Source: Ardenticatenaceae bacterium | GTDB lineage: Bacteria > Chloroflexota > Anaerolineae > Promineifilales > Promineifilaceae | Direction of reading: 5' to 3' | Length of the DNA: 15,530 bases | NCBI GenBank assembly: GCA_020634415.1 | Contig: JACKBT010000069.1 | Coordinates: 1-15,530 of the forward strand | Shown here: piece after piece, positions 6,377 to 14,684 of the stretch | Numbering within the stretch: the first letter of the stretch is position 1 | Layout: every line of letters begins with the position of its first letter | Notes under the pieces: model-generated | What the model saw: the letters and a program-made list of their open reading frames with translations, nothing else | Database searches by the model: none | What the model was told of the DNA's origin: nothing | Program-made: the position numbers and the translations under genes

Positions 6377-7165
6377 TTAACCTTCAATTTTTCTCAGCCC
6401 AAGGTGCCGCAAAATTAGCAAGCCCAAATAAGTCCATTCGTAGAACATACCATTTAACGCAACTACTGTTTTGACTAAACCAAGTTCAAGAAGTCTTGAA
6501 ACTGCTCGACTAAAGCCTGCTGTGTCTAGTTGGCCCACGGGTGCGCCTATAATTATTTTATTTGTGGGTGGTGGGTTAATGTGATTTGTTTCTGCGTACT
6601 GTTGCAAGAATATCAAACAGTGGATATCGAGTTTTGCAATCGTCTCTTTAGAATTTTCATGTTCGTACCAAATCAGAGACTCTATGGCGTGTTTTAATTG
6701 TTCGGCAAGTTTATCACGCACCTGTCCCCGATCCTTGCCTTCTAAAGAGTATCTAATTGGAAAGCGATGGTGGCGGATGTTGAAGATTTGTTGTTCTGGC
6801 GCACCATAATCTGTGTTCATTACACAGATTATTCTTCCCCATCCGATTGATGAGGCAGCAAAACCAAGCTCAATCAAAACGTTTGGGTTGGGTATTGGTT
6901 TTGGATTTTCCTCATTATTAGTAGTTCCTACAAAAGTTAAATCGGCGAGGAAGAAATGACAGTTTTTGATTTTTCTGAATATAGTTGCTGCTATCTCAGG
7001 TGTTCCGGGAATATTTTTGGTATCATGGTCTAATCTGGGTGAAGGATCCATCTCTGCACTAGCGGAAATTTGACGAACAGTTTCTCTCGCGGCATCTCGA
7101 ATAAAATATCGGCATCGATCCACAGGGCGATCATTTTGCCATGAATAAAATAGTGAAAACTCCAT
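6377..7165 (-). CDS. TIR-like domain protein, candidate orphan defence effector
   Basis: This 262-residue protein has no signal or membrane segment. Its N-terminal domain (about 1-165) reads LFYSWQND (5-12), DHDTK (46-50), then hydrophobic FFLADLTFVG (71-80) and PNPNVLIELGFAASSIGWGR (92-111). The Asn-Val-x-x-Glu-Leu-Gly pattern with Glu99 resembles predicted nucleotide-binding TIR-like domains, in which the equivalent Glu serves NAD+ cleavage. The C-terminal part (about 175-258) looks like a small winged-helix-type domain with Ser-Arg-Ala-Val-x-x-Leu-x-x-Leu-Gly-Leu-Val. The gene is visibly more A+T-rich than its neighbours and sits beside a dead transposase, which suggests horizontal acquisition. 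No partner sensor gene is adjacent. No clear SD is seen before the ATG. The enzymatic role is inference. Confidence 0.7.
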   Translation of the reverse strand: MEFSLFYSWQNDRPVDRCRYFIRDAARETVRQISASAEMDPSPRLDHDTKNIPGTPEIAATIFRKIKNCHFFLADLTFVGTTNNEENPKPIPNPNVLIELGFAASSIGWGRIICVMNTDYGAPEQQIFNIRHHRFPIRYSLEGKDRGQVRDKLAEQLKHAIESLIWYEHENSKETIAKLDIHCLIFLQQYAETNHINPPPTNKIIIGAPVGQLDTAGFSRAVSRLLELGLVKTVVALNGMFYEWTYLGLLILRHLGLRKIEG

Positions 7166-7199
7166 TTAACACTTGACCAATTGAGCAAAGTCTATAAAT

Positions 7200-7277
7200 C
7201 TAGCTAATCTGCCTTGTATGCCCTTCCCAGAACGGTTTGCGGAGTTCGCGTTTGAGGATTTTGCCGGCGCCGCACAT
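7200..7277 (-). pseudogene. Duplicate 3' end of an AMP-ligase gene
   Basis: These 78 bases match 8754-8831, the last 25 codons and stop of the complete acyl-CoA synthetase gene, at 73 of 78 positions without gaps. The encoded tail CGAGKILKRELRKPFWEG ends HTRQIS, against HTRQVS in the complete gene. It includes the region of the A10 catalytic lysine but nothing else. The changes are mild: stop TAG for TAA, two synonymous codons, Val to Ile and Ser to Cys. This suggests that the piece descends from a once-functional paralogue rather than a long-neutral fragment. On its upstream side the homology ends abruptly at the transposase remnant. Confidence 0.85.
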
Positions 7278-7329
7278 ACAGTTCAGAACGGCTGTTACTA
7301 TTTGAGCCACCTCAGAAAGAATGAATAGC

Positions 7330-8552
7330 CCCAGTTCAAGCATTTCGTGATCATACTGCTGGGGCTGATGTTCCAGGAAGTGGGACAATGACGGGCTTGT
7401 TGCCAGGTGACAGCTCTGATTAGTTTGTCGGGAGTGAGCCGTTTAAGAGCCAAGCACCATGGGCCGGCTGAAGATGTTAGTCGGGGCTGCGCACCCAATT
7501 CAGCAAGAGATGAGGAAGACAAGTCAAAGCAGAACAAGTCCGATTGAAGCGAAAGCGTCGTGGTAGGAAGGGCAGACCTAAGAAAACCGTCGTGACAGGT
7601 TACTTGATGGGGGATGAGCTCGACCATAAGCAAAGAACGAGGCAAAGATGGAAGGCTTGGGACGACATCACTCTAGCACAGAGGGGCAAACGGGTTACAG
7701 GACATAGTTTGGTACAGGGATTGTACCTCTTGTTGGGACAGCGTTGTCCTTTGCTGCCTGCAGTATCGGCAAAAGCTGTCTGCAATGCAGATGAAGGCAT
7801 TCCTTTGCCAGCAAGATTGACCTCATGGTAAAACATCGCCACCTTTGAGCCAGTACCCGATACAGTAACCCATGTCTTGTTGGATACCTGGTACGTGCAA
7901 ACGGATTTGGCGCACGGCGCTCGGCAACGGGGTTTCTTATCACCAGCGGTCTCAAATGCAATCGTTACCTCCATATAAAGACCCCAGGCGGAGAAGGGTT
8001 GGTATTGGCAACGAGTGGATGAATATGCTCACAGTTTGTCTGAGGCCGATTGGCACTATATCCGCTGGCCAGTAAACAAGAGCGATGGGTTATATTCGTG
8101 ATAACAAACCGCACCGGTTGCAGCCTGAAGGCTCAACTGGTCATCATTCGAGGTCAGATTGAAGAGGAAGACAAAAGATAAAGATTCGTTTCTGGGCCTC
8201 GTCTGATTTGACAGCCAATCGTGACCTGTTGTTGCAGCATATTGCTACTCGATGGGATATTGAGGTACTTTTTGCTGATACCAAAGAGATTCTGGGCTTG
8301 GACCAATACCAGCTGATGACCGCCAATGCCATTTGTCGCTTCTGGACTTTGGTTATGGCTGCTTACTACTTTCTTGACCAAGAGCGGTATCGACAGCAGC
8401 AGCAGACTGGCCGACACACCACTATTGGTGATGCTTGGCGTCAAGTGCAGGCGATTCATTGGTGTCATTTTATTGATTGGCTTCATCAGAAATTCAGACT
8501 TGGCTATCAGCCTGCCGATTTATATCTCGAACTTACCGGAGCAAGCCTCTGA
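7330..8552 (+). pseudogene. Degraded DDE transposase (IS701/IS4-like)
   Basis: The frame is broken by several shifts and stops, but pieces in the right order survive. HFVIILLGLMFQEVGQ (from 7341, frame 3) is followed by a stop. RGRKGRPKKT lies near 7557. STISKERGK and MEGLGRHHSST (to about 7680, frame 1) resemble the first Asp region. GKRVTGHSLVQGLYLLLGQR comes next (frame 2), then LLDTWY with the second Asp at 7883-7885. WQRVDEYAHSLSEADWHYIR begins near 8006 (frame 2), and finally an intact 114-residue C-terminus (8208-8552, frame 3) has RWDIEVLFADTKEILGLDQY, where the catalytic Glu is at 8262-8264. At least three frame changes are needed to read through. I could not find terminal inverted repeats with confidence. 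The element is inactive. Confidence 0.8.
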
Positions 8553-8680
8553 GTGAAATCTGCAAAGTTAGTGCAAACTTTTTAACACCTGGATCAGGGG
8601 ATTCATCATTTGATCAAATGTTGGGACTTTTGCCATTAATTCTAACCTTCTTTGTAATTGGCATTCCGGGCCATCTTCGG

Positions 8681-8740
8681 TGAGGAATCCTTTGAGATGG
8701 GGAGTTTTAGAGATTCCTCACTTCGTTCGGAATGACAATT
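8681..8740. repeat. Small inverted repeat downstream of the AMP-ligase gene
   Basis: TGAGGAATC (8681-8689) and GATTCCTCA (8712-8720) are 9-bp perfect inverted arms 22 bases apart, followed by CTTCGTTCGGAATGACA. It lies just past the end of the AMP-ligase gene on the - strand and could act in 3'-end formation. A 14-bp perfect palindrome CATTTGATCAAATG also lies at 8607-8620. Nothing else is visible between the transposase remnant and the ligase gene. Confidence 0.4.
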
Positions 8741-8753
8741 GTTTTGTGTGTGT

Positions 8754-10310
<1,557 letters not shown>

Positions 10311-10318
10311 GGTGCATG

Positions 10319-10447
10319 GGAGACTGGAGACTATTGGTCTTTAACTAATGGATCGGGTAATAAATGTAGAGCGATTTACAAAATCGTCCCACACCCATTA
10401 CCCGATTTATTTCTTAAACTGCAACAGTCTCCAGTCCCTAGTCTCTA
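10319..10447. repeat. GGAGACT-family inverted repeat split by another element
   Basis: The left arm GGAGACTGGAGACT (10319-10332) and right arm AGTCTCCAGTCCCTAGTCTC (10426-10445) are the same sequences found at 5227-5271, where only ACCC separates them. Here the gap is filled by the 91-bp element at 10334-10424. The right arm runs into CTAG at 10445-10448, so the repeat supplies the stop codon (CTA on the + strand at 10445-10447) of the methionine-synthase-like gene. Confidence 0.75.
10334..10424. repeat. 91-bp palindromic element, short inverted copy
   Basis: In reverse orientation this matches 130-241 almost base for base, including the inverted ends (TTGGTCTTTAACTAAT and TTCTTAAACTGCAA) and the 10-bp inner pair ATCGGGTAAT/ATTACCCGAT. 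It lacks 21 bp: the two central hairpins of the full copy are fused into one across the repeated AAATCG. It lies in the loop of the GGAGACT-family repeat, between the methionine-synthase-like and AMP-ligase genes. Confidence 0.85.
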
Positions 10448-11551
10448 GTCGCCCCACACCTCACGGGCAATATCAATAATGAACTCTATTTTGGCATACT
10501 GCTGATCTTCCGTCAGTTCGTTGCCGTGGACGGTGCTGGAAAAGCCGCATTGGGGGCTGAGGCACATTTGTGCCAGGGGCATGTATTGGGCGGCCTCTTT
10601 GATACGGCCGATTATGAAATCCTTCTCCTCCAATACGCCCGACTTGGAGGTGACAACGCCCAAGACAACCGTTTTGTTCTCTGGCACAAAGCGCAGCGGC
10701 GCGAAGTCGCCAGAACGCTCATCGTCATACTCAAGGAAGTAGGCATCTACGTTCAAATCGTTGAACAGCACTTCGGCCACTGGCTCGTAGCCGCCCTGGG
10801 CAAACCAGGTGCTGCGGAAGTTGCCCCGGCACAGGTGAATGCCGACGGTGAGGTCGTCGGGACGGCCGTCTATCACCGAATTGATCAGCGCGGCATAGGT
10901 GCGGGGCAGTTCGTTGGGATCGTCGCCGCGATCAATGGCCCCCTGCCGCATTTGTGGATCGCACAGGTAGGCCAGATTGGTGTCGTCGAGTTGAATATAG
11001 CGGCAGCCAGCAGCATACAAAGCCTGAATTTCGTCGCGGTATACCTGGGCTAAATCCTCAAAAAATTCGTCCATGTCGGGGTAAGCGTGGATGTCAATGC
11101 CTTTGCGTCCGCCACGAAAATGCACCATTGTGGGCGAGGGGATGCACACTTTGGGCGTGGCCGTCACCTGGGATTTGAGAAATTCAAAATCAGCAACCTG
11201 GATGTTTTTGACGTGGCGCAGCTTCCCTGTTACCTCCAGGCGCGGTGGTGTGAAGCCTTTGCTGGGGGCGTTTTCGTCGGCGGCGATGGCCCCGCTGACG
11301 GTGACACCACCCACCTGCTCCAAAAAGTCCAGGTGGAAAAAGGTGCGGCGAAATTCGCCGTCGGTAATGCTTTGCAGGCCGGTGGCTTCTTGTTTTTTCA
11401 CGGCGGTGGCGATGTGTTCGTCTTCGACGGCGCGTAACTCTTCGTAGCTAACATCGCTGTTGAAGTAACGCTCACGCATTGCCAGCAGCGGCTTGGGGCG
11501 CAATAAACTGCCGACGTGATCGGCGCGGAAAGGGGGGTTGAGTTTGGACAT
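10445..11551 (-). CDS. Cobalamin-independent methionine synthase-like zinc methyltransferase
   Basis: This 368-residue protein has the MetE C-terminal barrel fold (UROD/MetE-like) without the N-terminal half of true MetE. It opens FRADHVGSLLRP (8-19) with DGEFRRTFF (64-72). Candidate zinc ligands are His239 and Cys241 (HLCRGN), Glu274 (FLEYD) and Cys335 (SPQCGF). The Glu-to-Cys spacing of 61 equals that in E. coli MetE (Glu665, Cys726). Short MetE-like proteins transfer methyl groups between thiols and various donors, and some act in catabolic clusters rather than methionine synthesis, so I assign no symbol. The start is supported by a strong SD (TGGAGGT, six bases before the ATG). The same-strand AMP ligase lies downstream and may share the transcript. 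Confidence 0.88.
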   Translation of the reverse strand: MSKLNPPFRADHVGSLLRPKPLLAMRERYFNSDVSYEELRAVEDEHIATAVKKQEATGLQSITDGEFRRTFFHLDFLEQVGGVTVSGAIAADENAPSKGFTPPRLEVTGKLRHVKNIQVADFEFLKSQVTATPKVCIPSPTMVHFRGGRKGIDIHAYPDMDEFFEDLAQVYRDEIQALYAAGCRYIQLDDTNLAYLCDPQMRQGAIDRGDDPNELPRTYAALINSVIDGRPDDLTVGIHLCRGNFRSTWFAQGGYEPVAEVLFNDLNVDAYFLEYDDERSGDFAPLRFVPENKTVVLGVVTSKSGVLEEKDFIIGRIKEAAQYMPLAQMCLSPQCGFSSTVHGNELTEDQQYAKIEFIIDIAREVWGD

Positions 11552-11569
11552 GTTGACCTCCAGAGGATG

Positions 11570-11635
11570 GGGTAATTGGGTAGTTGGGTAATTAGGTAAT
11601 TGGGTAATTAGGTAATTACTTGAGTACTCAATTAC
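11570..11635. repeat. GGTAATTR octamer array and 12-bp palindrome
   Basis: Degenerate tandem units GGGTAATT/AGGTAATT/GGGTAGTT run from about 11570 to 11617. They are followed by the perfect palindrome TTGAGTACTCAA (11620-11631) and a reversed ATTAC. It lies immediately upstream of the methionine-synthase-like gene's SD, so it is probably within the promoter or 5' leader of that gene. The build (short tandem units plus reversed unit) resembles the GGAGACT arrays, but the sequence differs. Confidence 0.6.
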
Positions 11636-11717
11636 GGATTAAGGGCATCTGTCTACTATCATCTGCTAAATTCGTAAAATTGCCAATGAAACGGCCGTTA
11701 CCGGGGCCAGTCCTCAC

Positions 11718-11929
11718 CTAGCAGGCTGTCGGAAAAGTGGCCGTAGGCGCGGTATCCTTACCGCGTTCCCAGAGCGCGAAAGGGATTTCGCGGCTACAAA
11801 TTGGAGTTCTCCAACAAATTGCTAGCAGGCTGTCGGAAAAGTGGCCGTAGGCGCGGTATCCTTACCGCGTTCCCAGAGCGCGAAAGGGATTTCGCGGCTA
11901 CAAATTGGGGTTCTCCGACAAACTGCTAG
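11718..11929. mobile_element. Tandem pair of a 108-bp CTAG-bounded MITE-like element
   Basis: Two copies (11718-11825 and 11822-11929) share one CTAG at their junction, giving a 104-bp period with three differences. Each copy begins CTAGCAGGCTGTCGGAAAAG and ends with an imperfect inverse: the reverse complement of the second copy's end is CTAGCAGTTTGTCGGAGAAC, 16 of 20 matches. Inside each copy are two perfect 7-bp hairpins, CGCGGTA-TCCT-TACCGCG and CGCGAAA-GGGA-TTTCGCG. There is no coding capacity. CTAG at every boundary suggests a target-site duplication like that of some IS5-family elements, which is inference. Half a copy lies at 5281-5338. Confidence 0.75.
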
Positions 11930-11939
11930 AAGGTAAATA

Positions 11940-11970
11940 AAAAGCCCCTCACAAATCGTGAAGGGCTTTT
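11940..11970. terminator. Bidirectional intrinsic terminator after the L,D-transpeptidase gene
   Basis: AAAAGCCCCTCAC and GTGAAGGGCTTTT form a 13-position stem with one mismatch and a 5-base AAATC loop. It is flanked by A-runs on one side and T-runs on the other, so it can work in both directions. It lies 24 bases past the stop of the L,D-transpeptidase gene on the - strand. Confidence 0.85.
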
Positions 11971-11993
11971 GGCGATTGAGGGGTTGGCTGGGT

Positions 11994-13073
11994 TTACGGC
12001 CCGGCGAAGGTGTGGGTGGGGTCTAGCCGGTTGAAGATGGCCTCGGGATCGGATTCGTGTACCCAGACCCACAGGTCGTTGGGGGCATCTTCGCTCCATT
12101 TGAAGATCCATTCGGCGGCACGGGGGGGCAGGTTGACGCAGCCGTGACTGTGTTTGTAGCCGAAGCGGTCGTGCCAGTATGCGCCGTGCAGGGCGATGTC
12201 GTTGTCGAAGTACATGGTATGGGGGACGTCTTCGATGAAGTAGTAGTCTATTTTGCCTTCGGCACCGGACATTTTGTTGGCGAGATGGCGGTCCCACACC
12301 TGGAAGAGACCTTCGTGGGTGGGCCAGCGGTTGAGGCCGCTGGAGATGAGGCTGGTGTAGACCATGCGGTCGCCTTCGTAGGCGGCGAAGTTTTGTTCGT
12401 AGAGGTCTACTTCGACCCAATATTCATTGGGGCCGATTTCGGGGGGACGGGGTTTGGGGTCTACGACGCTGACGTAGGTTTGGCGCATCCAACGGCCGTT
12501 GCCCATGTCGTACCAAATCCAGCCCTCGTCGTCTTTGACGGCATCATGAATCTCGAAGAAGGTGTAGCGGGGCAGTTTGTAGCCGACGGGTTCACCGCCG
12601 GGTGTGTCGCTGGCCCAAAAGTCTACGATCATCCAGGCAAACGGCCGTTGCGGTTGGGCGTTGACTTGATAACCCGTAAACTGGGAATGATCAACCAGGA
12701 TGAGGTCTTGCGCTTGCACGTACTCATCAAAATTGATCATGTACCAGATTTTGCCATCGTCGCCGATGACGGGTGTGCGGATGGTGACATAGAGAAAGCC
12801 ATCACCTACATTGCGCACAATGGGGGCGGCCAGGCTGGGGGCGGAGTAGACGTTGATGAGATCGCGCAGACGGGCATATTGGATATCATCCAGGAAGCTG
12901 TCGGCGAAGGGTTCGGGTTCGACGAAGATGGGCTGGGGTGGCTCTGCGTCACAGACAAAGCCGACTTCTTCGGAGAAGAAATAACAGTTACCGGCTAGCG
13001 CAGGCTGAATGAGCACGGCCAGACCAACGATGAGGACACCAAGTATTGAGATTAAGCGCAGTTTTTGATTCAT
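11994..13073 (-). CDS. Secreted L,D-transpeptidase (YkuD domain)
   Basis: This 359-residue exported protein probably cross-links peptidoglycan or attaches partners to it. Residues 1-27 are a Sec signal peptide ending PALA, with cleavage before Gly28. Two SH3-like or beta-rich segments follow (about 60-128 and 138-205). The YkuD catalytic domain (about 217-340) starts YWVEVDLYEQNFAAYEGDRM and ends with LHGAYWHDRFGYKHSHGCVN. Cys312 is the expected nucleophile, with His310 and His296 as active-site partners. The usual SHGC-[VI]-R is SHGCVN here, a common variant. The ATG at 13073 gives a proper signal peptide, but the SD is weak. A strong terminator follows the gene. A long ORF on the opposite strand is a shadow. 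Confidence 0.92.
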   Translation of the reverse strand: MNQKLRLISILGVLIVGLAVLIQPALAGNCYFFSEEVGFVCDAEPPQPIFVEPEPFADSFLDDIQYARLRDLINVYSAPSLAAPIVRNVGDGFLYVTIRTPVIGDDGKIWYMINFDEYVQAQDLILVDHSQFTGYQVNAQPQRPFAWMIVDFWASDTPGGEPVGYKLPRYTFFEIHDAVKDDEGWIWYDMGNGRWMRQTYVSVVDPKPRPPEIGPNEYWVEVDLYEQNFAAYEGDRMVYTSLISSGLNRWPTHEGLFQVWDRHLANKMSGAEGKIDYYFIEDVPHTMYFDNDIALHGAYWHDRFGYKHSHGCVNLPPRAAEWIFKWSEDAPNDLWVWVHESDPEAIFNRLDPTHTFAGP

Positions 13074-13233
13074 GAAGCGACAACCTGTTTCCCTGAATTG
13101 ATATTGATGCGTGTTGAGATTTTCTACACCAACCGCTATTTTATCCAGCTTGTTGGTTGATTCAAATAATAATCATGGGATTTGGCCTGCTTTGAGCCTG
13201 ATTTCATTTTTTATTTATTTTAGGGCCATACTT

Positions 13234-13327
13234 AGTAGGTTGAAACAGATTACGAGTGTGTTGTGGGACGATTTTGTAAATCGTCTGAGCGATTTTGCAA
13301 ATCGCTCAACAAAGATTTCGATCTACT
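13234..13327. repeat. Third copy of the paired-hairpin core, with inverted flanks
   Basis: The core at 13263-13308 reads GTGGGACGATTTTGTAAATC then GTCTGAGCGATTTTGCAAATC then GCTCA. It forms the hairpins GACGATTT-TGT-AAATCGTC and TGAGCGATTT-TGC-AAATCGCTCA, as in 130-241, but the outer ends of that element are absent. AGTAGGTTGAAA (13234-13245) and TTTCGATCTACT (13316-13327) form an imperfect 12-bp inverted pair around it (10 of 12). It lies in the 375-bp divergent gap between the L,D-transpeptidase and the response regulator. No other gene is visible in that gap. Confidence 0.6.
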
Positions 13328-13448
13328 GATACTGGCAGGCTGGTCTTGGTTGGCATTGTCCGTTTAGGGTATTTACATTAAACTTGCGCTGTTATTGCCC
13401 ACGTTGCACTCAAAGATTACATCTGAAGCTTGACAGGAATGGGAGAAT

Positions 13449-13835
13449 ATGGCCGTAGAGGCGAAAGCAAAGCGTATATTGGTTGTTGATGATGACCGGC
13501 TCATTGTTAGCATGTTGGAAGCTGGTTTGGAAGAGGCTAGTGGCGGTTATTCTGTCGCTACGGCTTTTAGTGCGCGTGAGGCTTTGGCGGTTTTGCAGCA
13601 AGAAAAGTTTGCATTGGTGATGACAGATTATCAGATGCCAGATATGAATGGGGTGGAGTTGATTAAACAGATTCAGGTGTTGTCGCCGAAGGTGCGGATT
13701 GTGTTGATGAGTGCCCATTCGCCGGAGATGATGGCGGAGATGGTGGGGGAGATTCGGGCTGATGGTTATTTGGAAAAGCCGATTTCGATTTACAGGATGT
13801 GGGAGCTGGTGGAAGCGGTCATTGGTGAATCGTAA
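13449..13835 (+). CDS. Stand-alone response-regulator receiver protein
   Basis: This 128-residue protein consists of a single CheY-like REC domain with no output domain. The acidic pocket is Asp14-Asp16 (VVDDDR), the phosphoacceptor is Asp60 (VMTDYQMPDMNG), the switch residue is Ser88 (VLMSAH) and the conserved lysine is Lys110 (LEKPI). All the residues needed for phosphorylation are present, so it should be active. GGGAG (13441-13445) lies just before the ATG. No histidine kinase is nearby, so its partner is encoded elsewhere. Single-domain receivers act in phosphorelays or bind target proteins. The gene converges with the zinc-ribbon gene, leaving a gap of only 17 bases with no terminator. 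Confidence 0.9.
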   Translation: MAVEAKAKRILVVDDDRLIVSMLEAGLEEASGGYSVATAFSAREALAVLQQEKFALVMTDYQMPDMNGVELIKQIQVLSPKVRIVLMSAHSPEMMAEMVGEIRADGYLEKPISIYRMWELVEAVIGES

Positions 13836-13852
13836 TTGGCTTGCTGGTGTGG

Positions 13853-14551
13853 TCAGGCGGGGACGATGATGCGGCCGCAGTTGTCGCAGTAGGTGATTTG
13901 GCCCTGCCGGGCCATGCGTTCGTTGACGGCGGAGACGGTGGTGCGGCAGCCGAGGCACATGTTGGCGCGGAGGGTGGCGACGGCGAGGCCATTTTTTTTG
14001 CGGCTGAGTTGTTCGTATTGTTGGAGGGAATCGGCCGTTACCATTTTTAGCTGTTCTTGGCGTTGTCCCATTAATTGGTGGAGGGCGAGGGCTAGTTCGT
14101 TTTGTTCTTGTTTGTAGTGGGCCATTGAGCGTTCCCATTTTTCGGTGATGGTGGTGAGGGTGTTGTCAGCGGCCGTTTTTTCGGCTTCGGTATCTTCGAC
14201 CATGATCATTGTTTCTAGGATTTCGTCTTCTAGCGTTTCTCGGCGGCGGCCTAAGGAATCTATTTCGTTTTGTAGATCGGAGAGTTCTTTGGGGTTTTTG
14301 ACGTTGCCGGAGTAGAGGCGCTGTTCGGAGCGTTTGCTTTTGCTGTTGAGGCTTTCGAGTTCCAGGTTGAGTTCGCGGCGCTGGGCTTGCCATTTTTTGA
14401 GTTCGGTGTCGGCGGCGGTGGCGCGTTGACGGGCGGCAAGTAGTTCATCCGTCTCTTTTTGGGCTTGCATGACTTCGGTCAGGCGGCTTTTCTTTTCGCG
14501 GATGGCGGTGTCAATTTGTTGTAATTGATGTAGTTGTTGTGCTTGACTCAT
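13853..14551 (-). CDS. Coiled-coil protein with C-terminal C4 zinc ribbon (DUF164/CT398 type)
   Basis: This 232-residue cytoplasmic protein has a long helical hairpin (about 5-185, rich in Glu/Gln/Arg/Leu) containing the family motif LYSGNVKNPKELSDLQNEID (79-98). It ends in a zinc ribbon with Cys199, Cys202 (CLGC), Cys222 and Cys225 (CDNC). Both parts match the widespread bacterial family described as C4-type zinc ribbon proteins, whose biochemical role is not well established. RNA, DNA or protein binding has been suggested. The length is normal. AGAGGGG about 10 bases before the ATG serves as SD. It is divergent from the rhamnose-pathway gene, 133 bp away. Confidence 0.9.
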   Translation of the reverse strand: MSQAQQLHQLQQIDTAIREKKSRLTEVMQAQKETDELLAARQRATAADTELKKWQAQRRELNLELESLNSKSKRSEQRLYSGNVKNPKELSDLQNEIDSLGRRRETLEDEILETMIMVEDTEAEKTAADNTLTTITEKWERSMAHYKQEQNELALALHQLMGQRQEQLKMVTADSLQQYEQLSRKKNGLAVATLRANMCLGCRTTVSAVNERMARQGQITYCDNCGRIIVPA

Positions 14552-14620
14552 TTGCTTAGACCCCTCTTGTGGATGTGGGGGGATTGTAGCACAGGATGGG
14601 GATTGGTAAACAGGTTGGGG

Positions 14621-14669
14621 TATAATCCGATTTACGATTTGCGATTTGCGATTTGCGATTTACGATTGA
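14621..14669 (+). promoter_or_regulatory. TATAAT box followed by six CGATTTR heptamers before rfbD
   Basis: A perfect -10 hexamer TATAAT (14621-14626) is followed at once by six tandem heptamers: CGATTTA, three CGATTTG, CGATTTA and CGATTGA (14628-14669). The SD GTGAGG and the rfbD start lie 9-15 bases further on. No good -35 lies 16-18 bases upstream of the TATAAT. If the promoter is real, the heptamers form the initial transcribed region, and changes in their number would alter the 5' leader length. Confidence 0.5.
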
Positions 14670-14684
14670 TAGAGTGAGGTTTTT

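Noticed and set aside
7280..8620. Search for terminal inverted repeats of the transposase remnant
   Set aside because: Sequences on either side of the remnant gave no convincing matching ends by eye, so element boundaries are not claimed.
11718..11929. Direct 104-bp repeats considered as a CRISPR array
   Set aside because: There are only two units, no unique spacers, and inverted ends with CTAG boundaries fit a small mobile element instead. The heptamer arrays also lack spacers.
12057..12998. 313-codon open frame on the + strand
   Set aside because: It lies wholly opposite the L,D-transpeptidase, whose signal peptide and HSHGCVN motif are clear. Its Gly/Val/Asp-rich translation has no recognisable domain.
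13111..13329. 72-codon + strand frame in the gap before the response regulator
   Set aside because: Its second half is the translated palindromic repeat at 13263-13308 and it has no SD. It is most likely accidental.
13410..14138. 242-codon - strand frame across the response regulator and zinc-ribbon genes
   Set aside because: It overlaps two well-supported genes and its translation is rich in Pro, Arg, His and Thr, typical of an out-of-frame reading.
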